From: Flabesymbios commensalis
Lineage: Eukaryota; Annelida; Polychaeta; Terebellida; Flabelligeridae
Direction: 5' to 3'
DNA: 64,000 nt
Assembly: GCA_964017125.1 (NCBI GenBank)
Contig: OZ024908.1
Span: forward strand, 64,183,965-64,247,964
The translations under genes were made by a program, and so were the position numbers. The stretch's first letter is position 1; the number at the start of each line of letters is the position of its first letter. Of this stretch, positions 34,553 through 47,105 are shown in pieces. The notes under the pieces are model-generated. The model did not search any database. It saw only the letters and a program-made list of their open reading frames with translations, and was not told where the DNA came from.

Positions 34553-34845
34553 TAGAAGTACATCGAAAATATAAGTATTGTTTTAGAACAGTCAGGCCAG
34601 CGAATATCGAGGTCTCACAAAATTCATTTAGTTCCTTTTTTTAGTAAATTTGACTTCCAGCAAACGGTAGGCTATCTATTAGTCAAGGGTAAAAGTCTAC
34701 CAACGCCTGAACAAGGGGGTAGAAAAGTGGCTATCAGATTTAATTGAAAAAAAACTATTACGACTACTTAGTATTGAATTAATGAATTAATATATGTTTA
34801 GGCCACCTTTTGTGTACATATAGGCTAAACTGGGCCAAAAGACCC
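34553..34845. other. Anonymous stretch
   Basis: AT-rich. No gene, TIR or tandem unit seen. Confidence 0.5.
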
Positions 34846-34849
34846 TCTT

Positions 34850-34935
34850 GAGGATGGTGAGATGAATGAGATGACACTGCCCTCCAGACACATAATTCGA
34901 AATTTGAACTCTGGTGGTCTGAGGCCGAGATCTCT
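34850..34935 (-). mobile_element. SINE-like fragment related to 52196-52275
   Basis: About 75 bp match 52196-52275 at roughly 80% by eye. On the minus strand it reads CTCGGCCTCAGACC...TTCGAATT, the shape of a tRNA-derived head. This copy is more decayed. Confidence 0.45.
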
Positions 34936-36039
34936 AATAGTGCAAGAGCATTAGGGTTGAACCTGGAATAAAATTGCAGAAAGCTGATTTTTTCAGGAAT
35001 GATACCTGGACATCTCCCCAGACGAATGCCAAAGAGTCCCCCAAAATCACTCTTGGGCATTTTTTTATTTCAAGATGGCCGCCGCCATTTTCGAAAAAAA
35101 AACAGGAGTATTCCCTATTTCCTCACTTTGGCAGTTAGAAAAAATATTTAGGTGTCTCTTCTTATGTTTTAAGGCACAAAGAGTTCATCCAGATGATCAG
35201 AAATGATATCAGTAGGGCCTACTTTTCTCACTACTAAAAATCCAAGATGGCCGCCATATTGTTCTGAGTATGTTAAGCGATCTCTTAAAAAAACGAAAAT
35301 ATAAGGTAACTATCTCGTTGTTCAACCTAAAATGTATTTTTTAGCCAAGCCCATGGCATCGATCACTTATGTAGATCACCAATATTTTATTATATTGAAT
35401 TTATCAACAGAAATCCCACATAGTAGTTAATTATATGTAACACCATGTGACGCCATTGTTTTAAAGAAAACCATGGGTATACCCCAATTCCTCACTTTTG
35501 CAGTTAAAACAATGATTTTGGTGGCTCTACCTATGTTTTAAAGTACAAGGAGGCTATCCAGATGATCAGAAATAATGTCAGTACTTTTCTTAATACCACA
35601 AATCCAAGATGGCCGCCATATTATTTTGTTGAGCGATCTCTTAGAAAAACGAAAATATGCGATAACTATCTCGTTGTTGAAACTAAAATGTATTTTGCAG
35701 CCGAACCCATGGAGTTTAGAACTTATTTAGATATTATTTAGATATTTTATTATATTGAGTTTATCGACATAAATCCCACATGGTAGTTAATTCTACCATG
35801 GCGGGTGATGCTTTTGTGAGTGTTTTCGAACTGCTTTTCCACTAGAACAATAGATCGAGATTTGTCAAGCTAACAAATTTATCTCTGGTAAATAATTAAT
35901 TAGAAACAGTAACAAGTCTAATTCAATAGGTACTGGTATTTTTGAATAATTTCAGGCAGGGATTGCGTCAACAAAACCTGCTTCAAATAAATGAACGGTT
36001 AATGTCAACATATCAGATGTAGGGCTGTGTGTAGCCATT

Positions 36040-36420
36040 TTATTATAATATCGTGACAATACACTATACGATCCTGTCACTTTAATACCATAACGCGATG
36101 GTTAACCACCATATCCTGCCTTTATAAAGCTGTATTCAGACATCATTTTACTATATTAAAGAGCAATATTTGGACATTATAATACCATATCATCACGTTA
36201 ATGTGCCATGTCCTCATAATATCATATCCTGATATTATCCTGACATAAAAAGATCATATCCTGACGATAAACTGTCACATCAAATAATTTAATGTCATAT
36301 TCTGATATTCTGATCTAAAATCATCTCGTTACAATACCTTGTAATGCCATAACTTTATTACGAAATATATATATCCTAATATTAAAAATGTAATTAAAGT
36401 AAAATCTTAATATTCAAATG
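36040..36420. repeat. Degenerate CATATCCTGACAT-type minisatellite
   Basis: Repeated variants of ATACCATATCCTGACAT and ATAATATCATATCCTGA at irregular ~20-40 bp spacing. Confidence 0.55.
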
Positions 36421-36548
36421 CCTATTCCATGATAATAAACATAATGACAATCGCAGATCATGGACAAAAGTAAATCTTTGAAAGAGCATTGTTACTGGAC
36501 GATTATCGAAGATGTCATGTACATGTAACGTGTAAGGCGCAAGTCCTT

Positions 36549-37888
36549 ATTATATGGGTAAAACCAAAAATTGGGGTAACTTTGTAGCATCAAAAATGGC
36601 AGTGAGGTGACCATCAAAGAGGAGGAAAACTACTTTAGAGGTTTGGTGCACTGAACCCAATAGAGCATGAAAAAGCCACTGGCTGCGCTAGAAATTTTTT
36701 TTTTGCTTCAGAAACGTAATTTTAAAAAAGTTGCAGCATTCCACTTACTACTCCGTTACCAAATCCAAACCATTTCAAAAATTATGTTACTTTGTTTAGC
36801 TTGACTTCACACTTTTAAACGTGATATCCTTATTGAAGCATAATACTAAACAATTGTACATCAAAACTGCTAAAAATTTTAAAAAAAATTGATGGGATGA
36901 ACAAAAATCTTTATTTCAACTCCGTTACCAAGCCAAAAAATACTCAACTCCGTTACCAAATGTTTGGCTCGACATAAATATAAACTGTATATTTTCTTAT
37001 CATAACATCGATCACAAATGGGTGCTCTATTAATATGGGGACAACGAGCCATGTTTTAAAAGACTATATCATCAATCATTATGACTGTAAAACCCATGAA
37101 ATTTGACAATTCACCACTCCGTTCCCTTTTCTTGGTAACGGAGTAGAGTAGAACGGAGTAGTAAAATTAAAAGTATTCTAGGGATTAAAGAAAAGATGTG
37201 GGCAATAATTCTAAAATATGTCATACGGGTGGAAATAGTCCCCATAGCAACTGTTGTAGGCATACAATCATAAAACCAAACTCGTTTTTATACCCACAAG
37301 GCTAGGAACGGAGTAGTAAAAACAAAAGTATATTTTCTAACTTTTTGGTAATACCTGTTTCGAATAACTTGTCACTCAACTATATTAATTCTTTCAAGGT
37401 GAAAAACTCGTATAAGGCCCTTTAGTGTGTCAAACTACACTTGATATAATTTTAGTTCATGATTATTCACTTGATGGGGCATGCTACAATAATGGTAACG
37501 GAGTAGAGTGCAAATGTGGGGACATGTATATTCATCAAAATTATTTATATCGATATCAATTTTAAGTCGAGTTTTGATCATTGATTAGTTAAAGTGAACA
37601 ATGTCTAGCCATGAAATGTAATTGTTAGAATTATATTGTGATTTTGTATCCTACAGTGAAGTTTTAAATAGTGGAATTTTCTCTGGGGACATGCCATTTT
37701 TCACGTTTCCATGACATACAGCTCTTATAAAACCATATATAAACATTATTAAGTAGTAATGCCTAAAGGTGAAGTTGCACCATTCATTTTTAATATTATT
37801 ATATTTAAAATAAAATGCGGACCTTTTTAGTCCTGGGGACACTAATTTTATGTAAAATTACCCCAATTTTTGGTTTTACCCATATAAT
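36549..37888. mobile_element. 1.34-kb TIR element with CTCCGTTACCAA motif array
   Basis: Perfect 31-bp inverted repeats at 36549-36579 and 37858-37888 contain GGGTAAAACCAAAAATTGGG. Inside, ACTCCGTTACCAA or its reverse recurs at about 36750, 36919, 36947 (forward), and 37132, 37305 (variant), 37493 (reverse), with weaker CGGAGTAG words near 37112 and 37155. No transposase seen. The AT-rich ends make the target duplication ambiguous, though TA is possible. It is nested in the 35.1-39.1 kb element. Confidence 0.88.
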
Positions 37889-39111
37889 CTAATTGATTTT
37901 TGCTAGAAAGCATCCCTTCAACGTCACCTACTGCCCCAGCCAACACGGAGCATTAATCCAATTCTGTTTAATTTTTGGGCTATCGTCGAAGACGGTCAGC
38001 CAATATTGAAACAGCATTTTATGAATGCCTCGTGTTGTCTGGGATAAACTCCGTTATGATACAGAGCATATTATGCTGTACAGGAGGGTGTGGAAGCTAC
38101 AGACGGAATTTATCTCATGGTCGTTTGTCACCAACTCAAACTGCTCCAGAAAGAGTTTCGGGGCACCCACAACTAAAACCAAAACCGAAAAACATTTTAT
38201 ATACTATGTAAAAGACCTACATTGAAATTTGTCGCTGGGTTTGAAAAGAGGATTTCTTACGCTATCTCAAGCTTCAAATGAATGAAAAATACACTTATCT
38301 GTAAAAATTAGCCCTGTTAGAATTTTAATCAATGATTTCTGATACATGATATTTTGTCAATTTGAAAAATCTATATCTATATTTCCATAATATGAAGAAG
38401 CAGTTGGACATCGCTTAATCGCGGCACCTGCGCTAATAGAGTTAACGAATATGGCAGCCATGCTGGACGTTGTGCTGATAAACACCTTATATTTAAAAAA
38501 GTGGTGATGGAAATATATTCTAGATTCCATGGTTCTGAAAAAAGTTTCAACAATATGATGATCATGGCATGTAAGTGATTTTCTGAAGTGGGGGGGGGGT
38601 GGACGCTTGACATCATGGTCGCCATCTTGGATTTGTGGTGATGGGAAAAGGAATGATATCATTTATGTTCTTGTTTATGAGCTCTTTGTGCCCTAAAACA
38701 TGTGTAGAGGCACCAAAAGCATTTTTACCTGCAAAAGTGAGAAATTGGGGTATACCCCTGTTTTTCCGAAAAATGGCGTTACATAGAATTAACTACTATG
38801 TGGGATTTATGTTGATAAATTCAATATAATAAAATATTGGTGATCTAAATAAGTGCTAGATTCCATGGGTTTGGCCAAAAAATACATTTGAGGTTCAACA
38901 ACGAGATAGATACCTCATATTTACGTTTTTTAAAAAGATCGCCTAACATACGCAGAACAATATGGCGGCCATCTTGGATTTTTGGTATTGAGAAAAATAC
39001 TTATATCATTTCTGATCATCTGGATGTACTCTTTGTGCTTTGAAACATAAGTAGACACCTAAATATTTAAAAATTGAATAAACTGCAAAAATGAGGAATT
39101 AGGGTATACCC

Positions 39112-40286
39112 CTGAATATACGTATTAAATAACTTAACATTTTGCAAACTTCTATTACTTTATGTTATTAATTCGTCACATTGAAAATGCAATAACACTG
39201 GTGAAAATGTTTTCTATTTTGTCACATGCCTACAGTAGCTTACAGTAGTATGATGAGGTCATTTCTTCTAACTGGTGTACCTTAAACACATTTGAATCAG
39301 CATCAACATGTTTTGAAAACAGGCCAAGTCAGATTTGTCCAGTCAGCATAACTTCACAAATGTTACCCCCTAATGTTTATTATGCAACCCTAACCTTACT
39401 AAGTGACAGATCATGACATACAGAATGTGGTGTTTATATATTTGTTACATGAATTACAAAGATTAAACTGACGCCTAGTGGATAAGAAATCGTGATAATT
39501 TGTTCTTTTTAATATGCACCATATTTTGAATGTCTTGCATCATCTATTTCTAGAATGCATTCTGTAGGTTTGGATGGTCGGGGAAGGTGGATGCTGCAAA
39601 GGAGGGTTTCATTTCTTGATTTCAATATTTACACATATATTCGTATTAAACTCTTTTTGAAAACTTCTATTTCTTCATGTTAGTAATTCGTCACATTGCA
39701 AAAGCAATGATACTGATGGGAATGTTTTCTATTGTGTCACATGCCTACAGTACAGTAGTATGATGAGGTCATTTGTTTTAACTGGAGTACTTTAAACACA
39801 TTTAAATCAGCATCAACATGTAATTCTCAAACAAGTAGCACATTATACACATTATACAAATGATCATCACCATATATATTGCAATGGTGCCTGATGAATA
39901 TATAATTGTTAAATGATCGTGGAAGCAGAGCAACAATGTCTGAGATCAGAGTACACCAAATATTTACAAACCTTATCTTGCTAAGTGACAGATAACAGCG
40001 TGCAAAATAAGGTGTTTTAAAGCTTGGCCAGAATACAAGGACAACTAGTCAATATATAGCTCAACTAGAAAACTATAGCGGCACATAATAAAGGCAAGAT
40101 CATAACGATTTGACTCCACACCAAATTTTGCTTGTCTGGTATTATCTACTACTATAACTGATTCGGTAAGGTCAGTCGGGCGGGATAGATGGTGAGCGTC
40201 AAGATATTAATTTAAAAAGATTGCAGTTTAACAACTTATGAGACTTTATTTCTGTCATTTTGTTTGATTCTAAATGTAATAATTAT
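39112..40286. repeat. Imperfect ~520-bp direct repeats
   Basis: 39112-39330 recurs at about 39632-39825 (CGTATTAAA, AATTCGTCACATTG, TGTCACATGCCTACAGTA, ATCAGCATCAACATG). The last part recurs again near 40320 and 40680 inside the 358-bp units, so 39.1-41.0 kb is one family of drifting tandem units. No gene seen. Confidence 0.65.
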
Positions 40287-41002
40287 GGCAAATTATTTTA
40301 TTGTTCATATTCCCCAGAGCAATGAGGTCATTTTACCACATCAAATTTGAATCAGTGCCAACATGTTTTGAGGACAGGGCGAGCATCGATTCTCGAAAGC
40401 CAGATTGGCCTAGCCATCTTCCACGTCTTTCTTAAACAAGTAGCATAGTTACAAGTGCTCAGATAAACCAGATTATAATTTACAAACCTAAAGCTACAGT
40501 CCCACTGGCGGAAAAACACATCATGCCACTACACAACGTATCGCGGTGCAACTTTTTGCGGTGAGCCGTGGAAGGTCGCGAATAGTCGTGAATAGACGTT
40601 AAGGTCCGTCCTAGGTTGTAATGGATCATGAATGGATCATTTATGGCAAATTATTTTATTGTTTATATTCCCCAGAGCAATGAGGTCATTTGCTTTAACT
40701 ATCTTAAGTTACCACATCACATTTGAATCAGTGCCAACATGTCTTGAGGACAGGGCGAGCATCGATTCTCGCAAGCCAGATTGGCCTAGCCATCTTCCAC
40801 GTCTTTCTTAAACAAGTAGCATAGTTACAAGTGCTCAGATAAACCCGATTATAATTTACAAACCTAAAGCTACAGTCCCACTGGCGGAAAAACACATCAT
40901 GCCACTACACAACGTATCGCGGTGCAACTTTTTGCGATAAGCCTTGGAAGGTCGCGAATAGTCGTGAATAGACGTTAAGGTCCGTCCTAGGTTGTAATGG
41001 AT
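40287..41002 (+). repeat. 358-bp tandem duplication
   Basis: Units 40287-40644 and 40645-41002 differ at few positions plus a small indel. Each includes the left terminus (ACAGTCCCACTGGCGGAAAA) of the TIR element that follows, so the element's left end is present twice. Confidence 0.85.
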
Positions 41003-42707
41003 CCGCTAAGAACCGGCCTTAGACACCACCATCTGCAAAACAAAAATCATTCGCGCTGGGTCTTGGTAGCACCGCCAAGTGGCGTGATGAGGTCCTGAGG
41101 TGGCGTGAGTTGGAGAGATTTGTCGTAATTTGTCGTAATTGCTCCGCAAAGATCAGCCTGCCACTGATCAGTGTGGATCATGGCGGACCAGCTACGACAA
41201 GGTACGCGTGATCCCACTTCATGACGCCTCACCGCGCAAGTTACGCGGATGATCACGCACCAGTTACGTCAGCCCATATACGCTGCATGGCGGCGGGCGT
41301 ACATGATCTGCGACTATCAGGGAGGTGCAACTACGACATTAGGCGCCGTAGGACGCCATATGACGCCCTTTGACGCCCTCTTACGACAGAGTTCGCCGTG
41401 GTACGTTTTGAGGCGGCTTATTCCGCCACGAGACGACATGAGAAGCCTGGACACAACATTTATTATTATTATTTTGGGGGTAGGGGTCCGTGTTATAAAA
41501 GAGGGGGGTTGGGCGCACTGGTCTTTGGCGTCTTTGACCTTCTACCATCTGAACCCAGTTGCTCTAGATCTCTGCAATGGATGTCCTGCAATACCACGCT
41601 CGCCGCATGCATCTCATGGCTTGGCAGTTACAGTTAGCTGAGCAACAGAGGGCAGCCAGACTGCAGCGTGAATATTTGCTTACTACTCATCCCCAGTCGG
41701 GGCTGTCCCATGGCAGCAAGACACGATTTGAGATGTACAACTCCATAAACAGTGAAATTATTAGGTTAGTACCTCATGTCATTATTATCCGTGAAGGTAG
41801 TTTATAAATTTAGTCACAAAATTTAATTTAAAATTACTATCAATCTCAATCCATTACTTTCTTTAACTATCCACTAATATCCATCACCACATTTGAAGGT
41901 TTTATGTTATCGAAAATTTGTTCAATCTCCATCCATTGTTATCAATTTTCCGGAAGAGAAGCCATGTGGCGTTTGATTTGTGCAAACAAACCAAACACTG
42001 CTGTTATTTCGGGTTGTGTCACAATGTATTATGGTTAATATTTTTAATATTTAACTTAATTAATAAACAAATAGCTTTAATGTTCATAACCGTAACTATG
42101 TCCAAAGCCAATCGATTTAATGATATTTATAAAGATAATTACAATGATGGGCTTAAACAAGAGGATGCCTGTTATAAAGTTTTATCAAACTGGTGTACCA
42201 CTGAACACCCAAAATATCATGCCAAGTGTAGGCCAAAAAGTAACAAACAAACAAACAACGTGACGTGGCGTGTACGCCATAATCCATCCGCATTAATCCG
42301 CACTTGTGGTGTAATCAAATATCGTTGCATGCGTGATCAGGCGTAAACGAACCGCCTTGTATAAACACCCTAACGCGGTGCCGCGTGTTACGGCGTCTCA
42401 TGGTCTTATGTTGTGATAGGTCGTCATATGGTCGTGTTAGGTTGTGTTAGATCGTAATCGATCCGTGTTCACCTGCAATCACTCGGCGTGTTGTGTCGTG
42501 TTTGGTCGTGTGTGGTCATGTTTGGTCGTGTTTGGGCGTAATCGTACGGCCATTTGGCGGGTTACTGCGTAATTGCACCGCAATGGGGTGGGTCCGCACT
42601 CATCTGCCTTGCTGGGACAGTGCGGATGAAGGCGTTGCAGAATAATTTCAAAAAAGGTTCCAGCCGTGTTACGGCATAGCAGATTTTCCGCCAATGGGAC
42701 TGGCCCT
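40865..42707. mobile_element. ~1.84-kb TIR element, possibly PIF/Harbinger-like
   Basis: The left terminus with CAGTCCCACTGGCGGAAAA and the right terminus (RC: CAGTCCCATTGGCGGAAAA) agree at about 30 of 38 positions. The interior is unusually CpG-rich with repeated GGTCGTG/TCGTGTTTGG words. Two short open stretches are visible: about 41577-41807 (MAWQLQLAEQQRAARLQREY) and about 42105-42200 (RFNDIYKDNYNDG). The second is only faintly MADF-like. The flanks do not give a clean TWA duplication, so the superfamily is a guess. Confidence 0.5.
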
Positions 42708-45700
42708 TTAGCTTACCAATAGTCAAGACTTCATTTCCCAAACAAGGCCTGCAAAACAGTCTAGGCGGACATTATGAGTAGAATATTGAGACATCCTCAT
42801 TCTTATAGGAAATTTCCCGTTGAATGCGAAAGTCTCCAAGCTGAAATATTGTCGTGTACATATGGCTCGTGTGCATTTTTTTATTTCTACTTGGTCTTGG
42901 TCAGGTGAATATATATTGTTACTAATTTACATTACCACAATTCCCAGCAGACCAGCATTTTTGCGGCATGGCAGGTAATTGTCTATATACAAAAAAAAGC
43001 AAGTGTTTCTGACAAATGGTTTTTCAGATAACGCAATCTCAAGGGCTGAAAAAAAAAATTAAAAAAGGTCGCAATTTTCATGAAAATTACTGAATTGCGA
43101 CAAAAAACTTAAATGTTTACATACAAAATCATGAGTGATTCAGAGCAACGCTCTTAAGATATGATACCTAGCTGAAAATAAACGAGAAAAGATTGCTTTT
43201 CCGAAATACCCCTTATTGAGGGAGATGTAAAACACCCTATTTGCACTGTTTGATGACTTTTGACGTCTGATTCTGACGTCAAAAGTCGTTAAACGAAAAA
43301 TGAGAGAAATGCCAAGACAGTCACAATGGCCACAAACCCACTGTCTGCAATGCGTTTTCACTGATCTCTGGGCATTTTTGTCATCATTTTTACCCGTTTT
43401 TCGCTGATATCTCAGTCAATTCTCAACCGATTTTCATGTAATTTTGCAGGCACTACCTGCAACTATAGCGACGACTGCCCTGAGAAGTTTGTAAAGTTTG
43501 AGCGAGTACTTCTTAAGTTATTAGTGAGATTAGTGGTAAATTTGCTTGAGTATTTCAAAAGTTATTCATTTAGACGTCAATTCAGACATCAATTCTCAAC
43601 CGTTTACCATGTAATTTTGCAGGCACCATTGGATGGTATTACGGCGACTACCCTGTAAATTTTGTAAAGTTTGAGAGAGTACTTCAAAAGTTATTAATGA
43701 GATTAGTGTGAAATTTGATTGAGTATTTCAAAAGTTATTCATTTAGACGTCAATTCAGACGACAATTCTCAACCGTCTTCCATGTAATTTTGCAGGCACC
43801 ATTGAATAGTATTATGGCCACTGCCCTGTACATTCTGTAAAGATTGAGAGAGTACTTCAAAAGTTATTAATGAGATTAGTGTGAAATTTGCTTGAGTATT
43901 TCAATATATATATTCATTTAGACGTCAATTCAGACGTCAATTCTCAACCGTTTTTCATGTAATTTTGCAGGCACCATCGGCTGGAACTACGGCAACTGCC
44001 CAGTAAATTTGGCGGAGTTTGATTTAGTACTTCAAAAGTTATCAATGCAAACTGGTGTACCACTGAACACCCAAAATATCATGCCAAGTGTAGGCCAAAA
44101 AGTAACAAACAAACAAACAACGTGACGTGGCGTGTACGCCATAATCCATCCGCATTAATCCGCACTTGTGGTGTAATCAAATATCGTTGCATGCGTGATC
44201 AGGCGTAAACGAACCGCCTTGTATAAACACCCTAACGCGGTGCCGCGTGTTACGGCGTCTCATGGTCTTATGTTGTGATAGGTCGTCATATGGTCGTGTT
44301 AGGTTGTGTTAGATCGTAATCGATCCGTGTTCACCTGCAATCACTCGGCGTGTTGTGTCGTGTTTGGTCGTGTGTGGTCATGTTTGGTCGTGTTTGGGCG
44401 TAATCGTACGGCCATTTGGCGGGTTACTGCGTAATTGCACCGCAATGGGGTGGGTCCGCACTCATCTGCCTTGCTGGGACAGTGCGGATGAAGGCGTTGC
44501 AGAATAATTTCAAAAAAGGTTCCAGCCGTGTTACGGCATAGCAGATTTTCCGCCAATGGGACTGGCCCTTTAGCTTACCAATAGTCAAGACTTCATTTCC
44601 CAAACAAGGCCTGCAAAACAGTCTAGGCGGACATTATGAGTAGAATATTGAGACATCCTCATTCTTATAGGAAATTTCCCGTTGAATGCGAAAGTCTCCA
44701 AGCTGAAATATTGTCGTGTACATATGGCTCGTGTGCATTTTTTTATTTCTACTTGGTCTTGGTCAGGTGAATATATATTGTTACTAATTTACATTACCAC
44801 AATTCCCAGCAGACCAGCATTTTTGCGGCATGGCAGGTAATTGTCTATATACAAAAAAAAGCAAGTGTTTCTGACAAATGGTTTTTCAGATAACGCAATC
44901 TCAAGGGCTGAAAAAAAAAATTAAAAAAGGTCGCAATTTTCATGAAAATTACTGAATTGCGACAAAAAACTTAAATGTTTACATACAAAATCATGAGTGA
45001 TTCAGAGCAACGCTCTTAAGATATGATACCTAGCTGAAAATAAACGAGAAAAGATTGCTTTTCCGAAATACCCCTTATTGAGGGAGATGTAAAACACCCT
45101 ATTTGCACTGTTTGATGACTTTTGACGTCTGATTCTGACGTCAAAAGTCGTTAAACGAAAAATGAGAGAAATGCCAAGACAGTCACAATGGCCACAAACC
45201 CACTGTCTGCAATGCGTTTTCACTGATCTCTGGGCATTTTTGTCATCATTTTTACCCGTTTTTCGCTGATATCTCAGTCAATTCTCAACCGATTTTCATG
45301 TAATTTTGCAGGCACTACCTGCAACTATAGCGACGACTGCCCTGAGAAGTTTGTAAAGTTTGAGCGAGTACTTCTTAAGTTATTAGTGAGATTAGTGGTA
45401 AATTTGCTTGAGTATTTCAAAAGTTATTCATTTAGACGTCAATTCAGACATCAATTCTCAACCGTTTACCATGTAATTTTGCAGGCACCATTGGATGGTA
45501 TTACGGCGACTACCCTGTAAATTTTGTAAAGTTTGAGAGAGTACTTCAAAAGTTATTAATGAGATTAGTGTGAAATTTGATTGAGTATTTCAAAAGTTAT
45601 TCATTTAGACGTCAATTCAGACGACAATTCTCAACCGTCTTCCATGTAATTTTGCAGGCACCATTGAATAGTATTATGGCCACTGCCCTGTACATTCTGT

Positions 45701-45910
45701 AAAGATTGAGAGAGTACTTCAAAAGTTATTAATGAGATTAGTGTGAAATTTGCTTGAGTATTTCAATATATATATTCATTTAGACGTCAATTCAGACGTC
45801 AATTCTCAACCGTTTTTCATGTAATTTTGCAGGCACCATCGGCTGGAACTACGGCAACTGCCCAGTAAATTTGGCGGAGTTTGATTTAGTACTTCAAAAG
45901 TTATCAATGC
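42187..45910 (+). repeat. 1,862-bp perfect-looking tandem duplication
   Basis: 42187-44048 and 44049-45910 show no difference I could find line by line. The junctions share AAA (GC|AAA). The unit starts inside the TIR element and ends between units 4 and 5 of the 173-bp satellite, so the right terminus of that element occurs twice (42707 and 44569). Either a very recent duplication or an assembly artefact. Confidence 0.9.
43255..43287. repeat. Perfect 13-bp-arm hairpin
   Basis: GACTTTTGACGTC, seven-base loop, then its exact complement. Repeated at 45117-45149 by the 1,862-bp duplication. Confidence 0.85.
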
Positions 45911-46095
45911 AAAGCACTGAGCCAACGTTGTGACAACGCCGGAGGAGCGTTTTTCGTTGATATCTCAGTCAATTCTCAACCGTTTTACATGTAATTTTGC
46001 ACACACCATTTGCAGCCATTGCGGCGACTGCCCTGAAAATTTGGTGAGGTTTGATCGAGTATTCCAAAAGTTATTAATGTGATGCACTGAAACAA
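43405..46095 (+). repeat. 173-bp satellite, two blocks
   Basis: The word CAATTCTCAACCG starts units at 43417, 43590, 43763 and 43938, then 45279, 45452, 45625, 45800 and 45970. Spacing is 170-175 bp within blocks. Units carry CATGTAATTTTGCAGGCACC and AGTACTTCAAAAGTTAT. The second block is the duplicate of the first plus the original fifth unit. Confidence 0.9.
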
Positions 46096-46267
46096 CACTG
46101 TTTTCACGTCGCCAGAGCGCTGAAAATGCGGGCCGTCATTGAAACAGCACTGAGGAAGTGCTCTACCCCCATCGTACATGTGTGACTGAGCAGTTAGAAC
46201 TGACAAGGCAGGTCGCCAGGATTGAGAGAGTAATTATCAACACTACAGCGACATAGGCCCAATATCG

Positions 46268-46294
<27 letters not shown>
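46268..46294 (-). other. T27 run, possible poly(A) of a minus-strand retrocopy
   Basis: Twenty-seven uninterrupted Ts. They could mark the 3' end of a retrotransposed sequence on the minus strand reaching rightward. No coding match in 46295-46850 supports this, and no target duplication was found. Confidence 0.4.
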
Positions 46295-46299
<5 letters not shown>

Positions 46300-46850
46300 A
46301 ACACATTTACAACACAAAATCATAAAACTAATAATAACTTTGCGTCCAGGCAGTCAAATGTCTACAAGGGAAGGGTAGCCACACTTGTATCCTATGGAAA
46401 CAAGCTTAGTCACACCACGTGACACCAAGGTAATTTTATGTTTGACAGACCAGCCAGTTGTCATAAGTGAGTTTAGTGATCAGTAAAATTAGGTTTAAAT
46501 GTAAACCCCACATTTGATTGTTTGTAAGCAAAGACAGTTAAATACTTTGCATCAAATTATGAACTTTTGGAGTGCATATAAACATTCTCTTCTTTTTTTT
46601 TTACATGTTTGCTGATCTGCACTAAATTATGAATCAAGACTGTTTATGAGCAAGGATTATATATCGGAGAAATATATTTGATCATGTGACACCTTTTTTG
46701 AAGCTAATAAAAGCTAAAATAAAAACTTCTCATTCTTTGCTTCGAAGAGCAAAATGACCTGACATCCAGTTGCTTTGAAATACTTTTATCATCGCTTATA
46801 TACTCCATGTCGCCCACTCTTCACCAAACATTTGTTGGTGGGGCCTCCCA
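46295..46850. other. Anonymous stretch
   Basis: AT-rich with no clear gene or repeat. Confidence 0.5.
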
Positions 46851-46859
46851 CAATATTTA

Positions 46860-47105
46860 AAAAAAAACATGTGGCGATAGATCATTTAATAAAGCTGCCC
46901 CCTTATTTTGGAACAAACGAAGCTGCACATATGAAGCTTTATTAGCAAACTTGGTCAATTTAAGCGAGTCAAGAAGAGTCATTTGTTCAATATTGCATAT
47001 GTGCAGAGATGCTATGATTTGTCATGCCATTCATGTTTATATTCACTCTTTTGTAGCTCCATTGAGCAGCTTAACCATCTACAACGTCGGTCCAACACTA
47101 CAGTA
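46860..47105 (+). mobile_element. Scraps of LINE reverse transcriptase C-terminus
   Basis: Near 46868-46920 the plus strand reads CGDRSFNKAAPLFWN, a phrase typical of the extreme C-terminus of CR1/RTE/jockey-type RTs. Near 47057-47095 it reads SSIEQLNHLQRRS, which normally lies upstream of that phrase. The order is reversed, so these are rearranged fragments. No intact domain. Confidence 0.45.

Larger units (their letters stand above)
35090..39115. mobile_element. ~4-kb element with long, internally duplicated inverted arms
   Basis: The left arm (about 35090-35830) consists of two ~360-bp tandem units. Each has a GGTATACCCC/ATTCCTCACTTT block, CCAGATGATCAGAAAT, TCCAAGATGGCCGCC, ATCTCGTTGTT and a TTTTATTATATTGA block. 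The right arm (about 38420-39115) is the diverged reverse complement, again two units. The interior holds a degenerate CATATCCTGACAT-type minisatellite (about 36040-36420) and a nested TIR element (36549-37888). No transposase seen. The outer ends are approximate. Confidence 0.7.

Noticed and set aside
34779-35060. 93-codon minus-strand frame
   Set aside because: Spans the SINE-like fragment and adjoining non-coding repeat, with no domain.
41249-41641. 130-codon frame in the CpG-rich element
   Set aside because: Overlapping open frames in more than one register, no family features, within a region of repeated ACGAC/GGCGT words.
42479-42694. 71-codon minus-strand frame (repeated at 44341-44556)
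   Set aside because: Low-complexity Thr-Lys-His-Asp repeats from the GGTCGTG array. The duplicate is only the 1,862-bp tandem copy.
46268-46294. Processed pseudogene marked by T27
   Set aside because: No coding match on the minus strand to the right and no target duplication found. Kept only as a possible poly(A) trace.
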